DNA from: Ardenticatenaceae bacterium
GTDB lineage: Bacteria; Chloroflexota; Anaerolineae; Promineifilales; Promineifilaceae
Direction of reading: 5' to 3'
Assembly: GCA_020634565.1 (NCBI GenBank)
Contig: JACKBN010000002.1
Coordinates: 434,001 to 498,000 of the forward strand
Length of the DNA stretch: 64,000 nt
The notes below the pieces were generated by a model. That model was not told where the DNA came from, searched no databases, and worked only from the letters and a program-made list of their open reading frames with translations. Made by a program: the position numbers and the translations under genes. Shown one piece after another: positions 1-9,046 of the stretch (positions are counted from its first letter, which is position 1; the number at the start of each line of letters is the position of its first letter).

Positions 1-34
1 TATCTCTATCTTGCGCGATGTTGGAGGTGCTATG

Positions 35-1438
35 ATGCTCCCTAAAAAGTTTGTCTTTCGCTTCTTTTACTGCTGTATCGCCTTGCTGGCGCTGGCTGCT
101 TGTGTGCCCACTGATCTGGAAACGGCAGTTACCGTGACGCCCATCCCCTCAGCCACAATGAGTAACAACCCTGACCCCACAACTGCCATTTCTACCCCGT
201 TGGCTACACTGCCCGTCTTGCCTACAAACCAGGGTCAGCCCCTGCCCGATTTGCCGACACCCACACCGTTGCCAGCAACGGCCGTCCCAGAATCCCCGTC
301 AATATTTTCGGGAGCACCAGTAAAAGTGGGACGCGGCCAAATTCTAGACGCCGCCTTTCTACCGGATGGCGACAGCCAGGCGATTGCCCTGGGCTGGGCC
401 AACGGCGTCTCGCTGGTCACGCTAGACGGCACTGAAAAGTGGTGGCAGCCGACAAATGCGCTGCTCATTGCCCTGGACGCCTCGCCGCAAGGTGACCAGA
501 TTGCCGCTGTTTTGGAAGACGGCAGCGTGGTTATTTTGGCCGCTGAAACGGGCGCAATGCAGCAATATGCTGCCAGCAGACCGTACGTTTACTGGAGCGA
601 CATTGCCTTTTCACCAGACGGGCAGCAAGTAGCATTTCAATCCATCGGTCCCCAGCGAGGCGACCCGATTTACCTGCTGAATATGCATACTGGCGAACTC
701 CAAGAGGTGCCGCAATCGCGGATTGACTCAACGATACGGCCGTTTCTCGTCTGGTCACCTGACGGGCAAACCATAACCCAGGCCGCTCTTGGTGAAGAAT
801 GTTCACGCCTTGTGAACTTAAACTCAGGTGAAACTGAGCTTACTCTAAAAACAGAGACCACCTGCTATGCGCCCTGGACAATCGCCTTTGCTCCCGACGG
901 ACAAAAAATAGCCGTAGCCTTGCCGACAGGGGGTGATCCGGCCATCAGCATTGATTTTTTGCAGCCAGATAATGGAGAAGTCATAGCCAGTTTTGCGGGT
1001 AATGTCTTAACGCTACCAGACCAGACTGCCCACATCTTGCATTTCAGCCCTGACGGCCGTTGGCTGGCCACACCCGGCGGCTTCTCCTACTACGGGGAAG
1101 CTTATCCAGCGGTGGTTTGGGCTGTTGAGAGTGGACTCGTTCAAGCTGAATTGCCGCCGACGGACAGAACCCGTCTGCGGGCGCAAAGCTTTGCTGGCGA
1201 TACGATGCTGCGATTTTACGAAGACGGCCGTATCACCCGCTGGCTCTTTACCGAAAACAATTCGACGGAAACGGCCGTTGCCCAAATCCCCGTTGTAGCG
1301 CCCTACCTGGAATTTGTCTGGTCGGCCAGCAGCAACCGGCTGGCAGCGCCGCTGCGCTTTGGCGGCGTGGCCGTGTGGGAAGCGGCGACGGGCGCACAGG
1401 TGGCCCAATTTCCCGCGCCGCTGGCGATCCCAGATTGA
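35..1438 (+). CDS. Exported beta-propeller lipoprotein, N-terminal part (frameshifted)
   Basis: The N-terminus has a hydrophobic signal and a lipobox (LAAC), so the product is probably a lipoprotein anchored outside the membrane. A Pro/Thr-rich linker follows, then WD40/TolB-like blades with repeated SPDG[QR] turns. GGAGG at 23-27 is 7 bases before the ATG at 35; the ATG at 32 is also possible. The frame stops at 1438 in the middle of a blade, and the propeller continues at once in the -1 frame (next entry), which fits one missing base near 1425-1438. No ligand or enzyme function can be assigned. Confidence 0.75.
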   Translation: MLPKKFVFRFFYCCIALLALAACVPTDLETAVTVTPIPSATMSNNPDPTTAISTPLATLPVLPTNQGQPLPDLPTPTPLPATAVPESPSIFSGAPVKVGRGQILDAAFLPDGDSQAIALGWANGVSLVTLDGTEKWWQPTNALLIALDASPQGDQIAAVLEDGSVVILAAETGAMQQYAASRPYVYWSDIAFSPDGQQVAFQSIGPQRGDPIYLLNMHTGELQEVPQSRIDSTIRPFLVWSPDGQTITQAALGEECSRLVNLNSGETELTLKTETTCYAPWTIAFAPDGQKIAVALPTGGDPAISIDFLQPDNGEVIASFAGNVLTLPDQTAHILHFSPDGRWLATPGGFSYYGEAYPAVVWAVESGLVQAELPPTDRTRLRAQSFAGDTMLRFYEDGRITRWLFTENNSTETAVAQIPVVAPYLEFVWSASSNRLAAPLRFGGVAVWEAATGAQVAQFPAPLAIPD

Positions 1439-2319
1439 GCCCAGACGGCCGTTTACTCGCCCTCCGCAACCTCGATACCCAGGAAATCAGCCTGCACAAT
1501 GTGGACAGCGGACAGCTAATCACCACCATTCCCACTGCCACAACTTTGCCCGCGCCAGACCCGTTTTCCCCAGATGGCCAATGGCTGGCTTACGGTAGCG
1601 GCAGCAAGCTGCACCTGTTGCAGCTAAACAGCGGTCAAACTGTCATCTTAGACGGCTATCCCGCTGACCGAACCCTTGTCAACGTCATCTGGTCGCCACA
1701 AAGCGATGCCCTGGTCGCTGCCAGCAGCGCCATTAATGATAATCCAGGCACGGTTATTTTGTGGGAGAAAACAGGTGATGATGCGTTTACGGCCGTTTAC
1801 CAAACCGAATCAACCCGCACAGGCTACCCTAATTTTGTCACCATCGCCGCCTTTAGCCCCAACGGGACACGGGTCGCATTTGAGCGATTTTCCAGTTATG
1901 AAGCCACCAGCTTCGTGGTTGAAGTGTACGACCGCCAACTGGGCGAACTGATTTTAGAGGCACCAGAGCATGAGCTAAACGCCTGGCAAAGTGAAGACAC
2001 ACTGCTAACCAACGAGGCGCAGTATGACACACGGTTAACAATTTGGCATGTAATCAATGGGCAAAAAACCGTTTCGGCCGTTGGCGCGCCTGGCGGCAGC
2101 GAAGTTTACGCCCCAAACGGACTTTATTACGCCGATGTCGCCGGGCCAAATATTGGCCGATCCCTCAAGGTGCAGCAGTGGGACGCCAACCTGGCAGCGG
2201 ACAAAGTTAATTTTGGCAATGACATGATTTTGCGCTGGTCACCAGACGGCCGTTGGCTGGCCGCCTTAGCAACGGATAGCTCGCTGTGGCTGTGGCCCAT
2301 CACCTTGCCAGAGGAATGA
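1375..2319 (+). pseudogene. Continuation of the beta-propeller lipoprotein in the -1 frame
   Basis: The first residues after the nominal start are out-of-frame noise. From about 1435 the frame reads as a normal propeller blade starting LSPDGRLLALRNLD, followed by about five further blades, each with an SPDG or SPNG turn. It directly continues the blade interrupted at 1438. I read it as the C-terminal two fifths of one roughly 760-residue lipoprotein split by a single-base deletion. Sequencing error, a true pseudogene and programmed frameshifting all remain possible; no clear slippery heptamer is visible at the junction. Confidence 0.65.
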
Positions 2320-2350
2320 GTTTGAGTAATCGGTATTCAGTAAGCAGTAA

Positions 2351-3757
2351 TCAGTTAACGGCCGTCCAGGTTACCAGTTCCAAACCAGCGGGAAGATTGA
2401 GCGGTCGTAAGGTACGCGTTTCCACATCAAATAGCTGGTCGCCAATGAGGACGGTACGGCCGTCTGGGCTTTTGATGATGGGTCCTGATAGTCTAATCGT
2501 GTCCACTATGGAGACTGTATCTTCGGCCAAATTTTCAATCAGTATCTCGGCGCGCATGTAGGCAGCATTCGCGTCGCGAGGCAGTTCGCGGATGGTGAGG
2601 TACGTGTCTCCGCCCAGCAGCTGCACAAGTTGCGTCCCGGCAATGAAGCTAAATTCGCCCGTCGGCCAATGCAGCAGCGCCGTGCGATACTGCCAGGCAT
2701 CGGGGCCAGATGTTTCCGGGTCGCCAGTCTCAAAGATGATGCCATACGCGATCAAAGTTTCATCATCCAACCAGCGCATAGCGGGAACGTAGCCGTGGTC
2801 TGATGCGGAGAAAATGATATTGGGAATGGTTACGGCCGTCCCCGTCTGCAAATCAAACACCGCCACGCCAAACTCCCACTGGTCCGGCTCATATCCCTCC
2901 CACAGTTGGTAATCTTTAATGTGCCAGGCCAGAAAACGGCCGTTGGGCGAGAACACCGGATTGCGTAGCGATTGTTGAGTATTGCCCACCAACGCGAGAC
3001 CATAATTTGCGGGGTTGAACGGCCGTAAACCCTCCTCAAAACGATACAGATACCCTTCGCCCTGCATGTCAAAGGCAATCTGCCCACCAGCCGGAGACAC
3101 AGCAGGGCTGGTGCCCAACTGACGGCTCGGGTCCGGGTCCGGCACGAGTTCAACCAGCTCCTGATTATCCAGCCCTAACAGCAAGGGAAGCCCACCACCA
3201 AAAAACGCATTTACGTAGTCGAATGTCGGGGAAAAACTCAGTAGCGCCCACTCTGGTTCAACGGTCCACCAGCTTTCGATTTGCACAGCAGGCACGGGAC
3301 CAGCCAATATTTTTGTGTCCGTTCCCAGCGTGAGATTACGCAAGTAAACGTCCCCAGATTCGCGTTCAGTGTAGGCCAGATAACGGCCGTCTGGCGCAAA
3401 GCTCAGAACAAACGCATCTGGATGTTCAAAAACGGTCTGCAATTCACCGTCATTATCCACACGAAGATAGACGCCATCTTGCAAAAACACCATGCCAGGA
3501 AACAAATCGTTCGGTGGGATGGGCGTGGCCGTAGGCACAAATGTCGCAGTTGGCGTAGGCTCTACCGTTGCCGTAGCGGTCGGCTGTGATGTGGGTGTAT
3601 TGGCCGGAATTAATGTGGCAGTGGACTGGATGGAGGTTGTCGGTACGGCCGTTTGCCCGCGGCTTAATGGCGGTTGCGTCGGTTCAACAACATCGACAGG
3701 TGCACACGCAGCGCATAACAAGACAAACAAAAGTGGAAGCAAGGCGATTTTTTTCAT
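2351..3757 (-). CDS. Exported beta-propeller lipoprotein (TolB/WD40-like)
   Basis: 468 residues with a start MKKIALLPLLFVLLCAACAP, a clear signal peptide with a lipobox (CAAC). A long Pro/Thr-rich spacer (residues about 25-85) precedes propeller repeats with motifs such as FAPDGRYLAY, VSPAGGQIAF and FSPNGRFLAW. It is convergent with the frameshifted propeller lipoprotein to its left and resembles it in architecture, so the two are probably paralogues. It lies 76 bp downstream of hemL on the same strand. An envelope role is likely; its ligand is unknown. Confidence 0.75.
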   Translation of the reverse strand: MKKIALLPLLFVLLCAACAPVDVVEPTQPPLSRGQTAVPTTSIQSTATLIPANTPTSQPTATATVEPTPTATFVPTATPIPPNDLFPGMVFLQDGVYLRVDNDGELQTVFEHPDAFVLSFAPDGRYLAYTERESGDVYLRNLTLGTDTKILAGPVPAVQIESWWTVEPEWALLSFSPTFDYVNAFFGGGLPLLLGLDNQELVELVPDPDPSRQLGTSPAVSPAGGQIAFDMQGEGYLYRFEEGLRPFNPANYGLALVGNTQQSLRNPVFSPNGRFLAWHIKDYQLWEGYEPDQWEFGVAVFDLQTGTAVTIPNIIFSASDHGYVPAMRWLDDETLIAYGIIFETGDPETSGPDAWQYRTALLHWPTGEFSFIAGTQLVQLLGGDTYLTIRELPRDANAAYMRAEILIENLAEDTVSIVDTIRLSGPIIKSPDGRTVLIGDQLFDVETRTLRPLNLPAGLELVTWTAVN

Positions 3758-3833
3758 GCTTCCACTTTAGTTTATTGATTCATGCTGAAATGTACGGCCG
3801 TTCAACGCCTTACCGCTGTTTGGTCGCTTGCAC

Positions 3834-5120
3834 TTAATCCAGCCCAGCAAAAGCAGCGGCGGCGGCAACAACCGTCTTTTCAACCTCTTCCGTGCCATGC
3901 TGCGTAGATAAAAAGCCTGCCTCAAACTGGGAAGGTGCCAGATAAATACCCTGCGCCAGCATAGATCGGAAATATTGAGCAAATCGATCCGTGTTGGCCC
4001 GGCTGGCCGTCTCCCAATTGGTCACCGGCGCATCGGCGAAAAAGAGGCCAAACATGGTGCCGATTCGATTTGGCTGGATGGGGATATTTGCTTCAGAAGC
4101 GGCCGTTTTCAACCCTTCCATCAGCTGCGACCCGTGAGCGACCAACATTTCCCACACGCCCGGCTCCTGCAACCCTTTCAGCGTTTCCAGCCCCGCGGTC
4201 ATCGCCAATGGATTGCCAGAGAGCGTGCCGGCCTGATACATCGGCCCAACAGGGGCCACCATCTCCATGATGTCGCGGCGGCCACCGTATGCGCCGACAG
4301 GTAGCCCGCCGCCAATCACCTTGCCCAGCGCGGTGATGTCTGGCTTGATTTTGTACAGCGTTTGCGCCCCGCCGGGATGCACCCGAAACCCTGTCATCAC
4401 CTCGTCGAAGATGAGCAGCGCGCCGTCGTTGGCCGACACCTCGCGCAAGCCTTGCAAAAAGCCTTCGACCGGCGGCACGAGGCCCATGTTGCCGCTCACT
4501 GGCTCTACAATCACGGCAGCAATCTCGCCAGGAAACTGAGCAAACAACTGTTTGACCGCTTCGATGTCGTTGTAAGGCGCAACCAGCGTATCGGCAGTGG
4601 TGGCCTGGGGCACGCCGGGCGAATCCGGCAAGCCCAGCGTGGCCACGCCAGAACCCGCCTGAACCAGCAGCATATCAGCATGGCCGTGGTAATTGCCGCG
4701 GAACTTCACAATTTTGCTGCGCTGAGTAAAGGCCCGCGCCAACCGCAGGGCGCTCATCGTCGCTTCTGTACCGGAGTTGACAAAGCGAATCATTTCGATG
4801 TTGGGCATCAGGCGCATGACCTGTTTGGCCAATTCATTTTCTAGCGGGCTGGGTGCGCCGTAGCTAGTGCCGTGGGTAACGGCCGTTTGCAAAGCCTGCA
4901 CCACCCGCGGATGGGCATGACCCAAAATCAGCGGCCCCCACGACAGCACGTAGTCAATGTAGCGATTGCCGTCTACATCGGTCAGATAAGCGCCTTCGCC
5001 CCGTTCAATGAACAGCGGCTGACCGCCAACGGCACGAAATGCGCGTACGGGTGAATCCACACCACCGGGCAGCAATTTTTTTGCCTCAGCAAATAATTCT
5101 TTCGACTTCTCAATATTCAT
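3834..5120 (-). CDS. hemL: Glutamate-1-semialdehyde 2,1-aminomutase
   Basis: 428 residues, the normal length for this PLP enzyme. It converts glutamate-1-semialdehyde to 5-aminolevulinate, the second committed step of the C5 tetrapyrrole pathway. Visible motifs are GGVDSPVRAF at the N-terminus, SGTEATMSALRLAR, the FDEVMTGFR cofactor segment, and the PLP-lysine context ALGKVIGGGLPVGAYGG. The start ATG at 5120 has an AGGAG ribosome site. It is the last haem gene of the operon, separated from hemE by a 104 bp gap filled with repeats. Confidence 0.96.
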   Translation of the reverse strand: MNIEKSKELFAEAKKLLPGGVDSPVRAFRAVGGQPLFIERGEGAYLTDVDGNRYIDYVLSWGPLILGHAHPRVVQALQTAVTHGTSYGAPSPLENELAKQVMRLMPNIEMIRFVNSGTEATMSALRLARAFTQRSKIVKFRGNYHGHADMLLVQAGSGVATLGLPDSPGVPQATTADTLVAPYNDIEAVKQLFAQFPGEIAAVIVEPVSGNMGLVPPVEGFLQGLREVSANDGALLIFDEVMTGFRVHPGGAQTLYKIKPDITALGKVIGGGLPVGAYGGRRDIMEMVAPVGPMYQAGTLSGNPLAMTAGLETLKGLQEPGVWEMLVAHGSQLMEGLKTAASEANIPIQPNRIGTMFGLFFADAPVTNWETASRANTDRFAQYFRSMLAQGIYLAPSQFEAGFLSTQHGTEEVEKTVVAAAAAFAGLD

Positions 5121-5224
5121 TTCGACTCCTGCAAGATAAAAGGAACACGGAGTTGCACAGAGGAGACACAGAGTTACACAGAGAAAAATGAGGCAATCTG
5201 TTCAATCTGCGAAATCTTTGATTG
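5121..5224. repeat. Interspersed repeats between hemL and hemE
   Basis: The gap holds a CACAGAG-type repeat (5142-5188: tandem versions of ACACAGAG/GTTACACAGAG) followed by a CAATCTG/AATCTGCG-type repeat (5193-5222). Both types recur in the window: CACAGAG at 28172-28217, 33360-33450 and 48034-48078; CAGATT at 27540-27566. They sit inside an operon and do not look coding. Confidence 0.7.
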
Positions 5225-6274
5225 TCATCTACGCGTTTTTTCTTGGACATAGGCTACCAGCCGCTTCACGGTGTCGGTGGGAACTGTGGGGAAGATGCCA
5301 TGGCCGAGGTTGAAGATGTGGCCAGAACGGCCGTTCACCCGCCCCAACACATCATCCACCCGCTCCTGCACAAACGCCCACTCCGTCAACAGCACCGTCG
5401 GGTCCAAATTACCCTGCACGGCCCGGTCATAGCCCACCTTTTCCCAGGCCACGTCCAGCGGAATGCGCCAGTCCACGCCGATGACCGACCCACCGCAAGC
5501 CGCCACCTGATCCAAATAATGCGCCGTGCCCGTGCTGAAATTGATCGTCGGCACATTGGCTTTTTCCAGTTCCGCAAAGATGAGTTGGTTGTACGGCCGT
5601 ATGTAACGCACGTAATCCTGCATCCCCAACGCCAGCCCAGCCCACGAATCAAATAATTGCAGCGCCGAAGCGCCAGCCTGCGCCTGTTTGCACAAATAAT
5701 CGGCCTGCACCGTCGCCAGCTTGCGCATCAGCATGTCCCACGCATCCGGGAATTGGTACATCAGCGCCTTGGTCTTCTCGTAATTTTTGCTGCTGCCGCC
5801 CTCGATGGCATAGCTGGCCAGGGTAAACGGTGCACCCGCGAAGCCAACCAGCGGGATGCCGCGTGGCGTCAGCTCAGCGGTCACCAGCCGGATGGCTTCC
5901 AGGGTGAAACCCATGTTGGCCTCGGCGGGCGGCGTTTGCAGCTTTTCAATATCCTCAGTTGTGCGGATTGGGTTGTAGATGACCGGCCCTTCGCCTTTCA
6001 CAAACTCCAAATCCAGCCCCATGCCCACCAGCGGCGGCAAAATGTCGGAAAAGATGATGGCGGCGTCCATGCCAAACGCATTGATGGGCTGGAGCGTGAT
6101 TTCCGCGGCCAGCTCCGGCGTACGAATCACGTCTAGCATGGAATGTTTGGCACGAATAGCGCGGTATTCCGGCATGTACCGCCCCGCCTGGCGCATGAGC
6201 CAAATGGGCGTGTGGTCCACTGCCTCCCGACGGCAAGCGCGTAAAAAGTTGGAATTTTGCAGTTGATTTGTCAT
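5225..6274 (-). CDS. hemE: Uroporphyrinogen decarboxylase
   Basis: 349 residues, full length. The enzyme decarboxylates the four acetate side chains of uroporphyrinogen III to give coproporphyrinogen III in the cytoplasm. The family signature RQAGRYMPEYR is at residues about 28-38, the catalytic aspartate is in FSDILPPLVGMGLD, and the C-terminal motif FNLGHGIFPTVP is present. It lies between hemB and hemL in the haem operon. The 88 bp upstream gap to hemB carries a palindromic ATTCACCATTCACAATT repeat. Confidence 0.96.
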   Translation of the reverse strand: MTNQLQNSNFLRACRREAVDHTPIWLMRQAGRYMPEYRAIRAKHSMLDVIRTPELAAEITLQPINAFGMDAAIIFSDILPPLVGMGLDLEFVKGEGPVIYNPIRTTEDIEKLQTPPAEANMGFTLEAIRLVTAELTPRGIPLVGFAGAPFTLASYAIEGGSSKNYEKTKALMYQFPDAWDMLMRKLATVQADYLCKQAQAGASALQLFDSWAGLALGMQDYVRYIRPYNQLIFAELEKANVPTINFSTGTAHYLDQVAACGGSVIGVDWRIPLDVAWEKVGYDRAVQGNLDPTVLLTEWAFVQERVDDVLGRVNGRSGHIFNLGHGIFPTVPTDTVKRLVAYVQEKTRR

Positions 6275-6284
6275 GAAAAACCTT

Positions 6285-6364
6285 TGGAATAATGAATGGT
6301 GAACAATTAATTGTGAATGGTGAAGTAAGCCTCATTCGCAATTCGCTATTCACCATTCACAATT
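6285..6364. repeat. Palindromic repeat between hemE and hemB
   Basis: The left arm contains AATGAATGGTGAACAATTAA and AATTGTGAATGGTGAA; the right arm reads TTCACCATTCACAATTATT. The arms are inverted copies with a central CTCATTCGCAATTCGC segment. The right arm runs into the hemB stop codon region. This AT-rich, self-complementary style matches other intergenic repeats in the window. Confidence 0.6.
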
Positions 6365-7370
6365 ATTTCAGCCAGGCCGCGGCTGCTAAAGCGTGATAGG
6401 TGATAATCAGATCGGCCCCCGCACGCTTGATGCCGGTGAGCGTTTCCAGCACGGCGCGCTCCTCGTCTAGCCAGCCGTTGGCGGCAGCGGCCTTGAGCAT
6501 GGTGTACTCGCCGCTGACGTTGTAGGCGGCCAGGGGCAGCTCGGGAAAGTTGTCGCGCAGCTGGCGGATGATGTCCAGGTAAGCCAACGCAGGTTTCACC
6601 ATGAGGAAATCAGCCCCTTCAGCGACATCCAAAGCCGCTTCACGCAACGCTTCACGGCCGTTTCCGGGGTCCATCTGGTGCGTCTTGCGATCACCAAACT
6701 TGGGTGCGCCGTCGGCGGCATCGCGGAATGGGCCATAGAAGGCAGAGGCGTATTTGACGGCGTAGGACATGATGGGCAATTGGCTAAAGCCAGCCACATC
6801 CAAACCCGCGCGAATTGCCGCCACCATGCCGTCCATCATGCCGCTTGGGGCCACAACATCGGCACCCGCTTCGGCGTGGGAGATGGCTACGTCGGCCAAA
6901 ATGGGCAGCGTCTCGTCGTTAAGCACGTGGCCGTGGTCATCCAGCAAGCCGCAGTGGCCGTGGTCGGTGTATTCGCACAGGCAAACGTCGGTAATGACCA
7001 CCATTTCGGGGAACGCTTGCTTGATGGCCCGAATTGCCTGCTGCACAATGCCATCGGTCGCAAAATTTTCTTCACCAATGGGGTCTTTGTGGGCCGGCAA
7101 GCCAAAAAGGAGTACGGCGGGGATGTTAAGTTCGGCCGTTTTTTCTGCCTCTCGCACCGCCTCATCCACCGACAGCTGGGCAATGCCCGGCATGGTGGCG
7201 ATGGGTTGGCGAATTTTATGGCCGTGTGTGACAAAAATCGGGTAGATGAAATCGGCAGGATTCAGCTCAGTTTCGCGCACCATGCGGCGCAGTCCGGGTG
7301 TGGCCCGCAAACGTCGGGGGCGGATCGGCAACTCTAGCGTGGTCGCCTGGGTGAGAACGCGTTCAATCAT
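6363..7370 (-). CDS. hemB: Delta-aminolevulinic acid dehydratase (porphobilinogen synthase)
   Basis: 335 residues. It condenses two 5-aminolevulinates to porphobilinogen. The two active-site lysines are visible in YAVKYASAFYGPFRDA and LMVKPALAYLD. The segment DVCLCEYTDHGHCG has the three-cysteine pattern of the zinc-dependent subtype. The start ATGATTGA overlaps the end of hemD by 8 bp, which suggests translational coupling. Confidence 0.97.
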   Translation of the reverse strand: MIERVLTQATTLELPIRPRRLRATPGLRRMVRETELNPADFIYPIFVTHGHKIRQPIATMPGIAQLSVDEAVREAEKTAELNIPAVLLFGLPAHKDPIGEENFATDGIVQQAIRAIKQAFPEMVVITDVCLCEYTDHGHCGLLDDHGHVLNDETLPILADVAISHAEAGADVVAPSGMMDGMVAAIRAGLDVAGFSQLPIMSYAVKYASAFYGPFRDAADGAPKFGDRKTHQMDPGNGREALREAALDVAEGADFLMVKPALAYLDIIRQLRDNFPELPLAAYNVSGEYTMLKAAAANGWLDEERAVLETLTGIKRAGADLIITYHALAAAAWLK

Positions 7371-8145
7371 GTGTTGTTACCTCGAAAAAAGCATTTTTTA
7401 GCTGCTGTACCATCCCGTCGATGGTGTACTCAGTGGGAATCAAAATTGCAGTCAAACCAGCTTCTTCTGCGGCTTCAGCCGTAACGGGGCCGATGCAAAC
7501 AACCGCAACCTGACCCAGCATTTTGTCCAGCGGCGCGATGAGGCGGGCTGGATAATCGGCCATGATTTTGAAGAAGTTGCGCACGCTGGACGGGCTGGTG
7601 AAGGTGATAGCCTCAACGCCGCGATTAAATTCAGTCCAGGCTTTGGGGGTTGGAACGGCCGTTACCGTATCATACAGCGCCACCTCGACCAGCTCAGCGC
7701 CCTGGCTTTGCAGCAGATCGGCAATTTCGGGACGGCCGATTTTGGCGCGAGGCAGCAGCACCTTTTGGCCGGTCAGGTCGCCAAGACCCAGCACCAGTTC
7801 CGTGCCGACAAACTCGTCGGGCATGTAATCAATGGAAATGCCGCGTTCTGTTAGCTGGCGCGCTGTGGCCGAACCGACGGCAGCTACGCGGGGTAGCTTA
7901 CCTACCGCCAGTTCCAACGCATCAAACCGGCGCAAGAAAAAATCGACGGCGTTGCCGCTGGTGAAAATGAGCCAGTCGAAGGTGGCTAGCTGTGCCAGCG
8001 CTTCATTCACCGGCTCGGAGGGCAGCGGTTCGAGCTGGATTGTGGGAAATTCCACGGGGGTGAAGCCCGCCGCCGCCAATCTCTGGCTAAAGGCCGCAGC
8101 CTGATTGGGCGTGCGGGTTACCAGCACGCGCGGTGCCTCAGGCAT
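7363..8145 (-). CDS. hemD: Uroporphyrinogen-III synthase
   Basis: 260 residues, typical for this poorly conserved family. It cyclises and inverts ring D of hydroxymethylbilane. Recognisable parts are PRVLVTRTPNQAAAFSQRL at the N-terminus, FTSGNAVDFFLRR, VGSATARQL, ITFTSPSSVRNFF and CIGPVTAEAAEEAGL. It overlaps hemC by 8 bp at its start and hemB by 8 bp at its end. Context between hemC and hemB makes the call secure. Confidence 0.93.
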   Translation of the reverse strand: MPEAPRVLVTRTPNQAAAFSQRLAAAGFTPVEFPTIQLEPLPSEPVNEALAQLATFDWLIFTSGNAVDFFLRRFDALELAVGKLPRVAAVGSATARQLTERGISIDYMPDEFVGTELVLGLGDLTGQKVLLPRAKIGRPEIADLLQSQGAELVEVALYDTVTAVPTPKAWTEFNRGVEAITFTSPSSVRNFFKIMADYPARLIAPLDKMLGQVAVVCIGPVTAEAAEEAGLTAILIPTEYTIDGMVQQLKNAFFEVTTHD

Positions 8146-9046
8146 AGGTCAAAATCTCCTGCGCACCTTTGGCAATCGCTTCGTGAGCCATCGCCTGGCC
8201 CAACGTTTTGGCATCGCTGCCGCTGCCCGTGACGCGAATTGTCACCGAGCCGTCAACTGAACCAACGTAGCCCGTGAACTGCAACCGGCCGTCTGCCTCC
8301 ACCACATGCGCCGCCACCGGCGTGGCACAACCACCACCCAACGCATTCAAAAAGACGCGCTCAGCCGTAACCGCCGCCGCCACCTCTGACTGGTGAATCG
8401 CGGCCAGGAGGCCCAGCGTTTCTGTGTCGTCGGCGCGGCACTGCACGGCGAGGGCACCCTGGCCCGGCGCAGGCAGCATTTTATCCAGCGGCAGCCATTC
8501 GGCGATGTGCGCATCCAGGCCCAGGCGAGTTACGCCAGCTGCGGCCAAAATGGTGGCGTCGTACTGGCCCTCGTGGACTTTGCGGATGCGGGTTTCGACG
8601 TTGCCGCGAATGGAGCGCACGTCCAAATCGGGGCGCAGGCGGCGCAGTTGGGACTGGCGGCGCAGGCTGCTGGTGCCGACGATGGCATTTTGCGGCAGTT
8701 CGGCCAGGCTACGGCCGTCTCTTGCCACCAGCACATCGCGCACATCGGCCCGGCCCACAATCGCGCCCAACGTCAAGCCGGGGCTGTCTTCCACGGGCAA
8801 ATCTTTGAGGGAATGGACGGCGAAGTGGATACGGCCGTCTAACAAGGCCTGCTCCAATTCCAGCGTAAACAGCCCCTTGCCACCAATTTGCGGCAGCGGT
8901 TTGTCCAACGTTTTGTCGCCCTGGGTCACAAACGATTCGGGCCGACAAAAAACATCCGGGCGCACCTGCCCAAGTAGGGCGATGATGTGCCGGGTTTGCC
9001 ACAGCGCCAACTGTGACGTGCGGGTGCCAATGATGCGTTCAATCAT
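8138..9046 (-). CDS. hemC: Hydroxymethylbilane synthase (porphobilinogen deaminase)
   Basis: 302 residues from the ATG at 9046. This start is preferred over 9079 because the family begins at IIGTRTSQLALWQT and because ATGATTGA then overlaps the hemA stop by 8 bp, the same arrangement as at hemD/hemB. The enzyme polymerises four porphobilinogens. Visible motifs: HSLKDLP, SLRRQSQLRRLRPDL, IRGNVETRI, and the dipyrromethane-cofactor cysteine in LGGGCATPVAAH. Confidence 0.96.
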   Translation of the reverse strand: MIERIIGTRTSQLALWQTRHIIALLGQVRPDVFCRPESFVTQGDKTLDKPLPQIGGKGLFTLELEQALLDGRIHFAVHSLKDLPVEDSPGLTLGAIVGRADVRDVLVARDGRSLAELPQNAIVGTSSLRRQSQLRRLRPDLDVRSIRGNVETRIRKVHEGQYDATILAAAGVTRLGLDAHIAEWLPLDKMLPAPGQGALAVQCRADDTETLGLLAAIHQSEVAAAVTAERVFLNALGGGCATPVAAHVVEADGRLQFTGYVGSVDGSVTIRVTGSGSDAKTLGQAMAHEAIAKGAQEILTYA

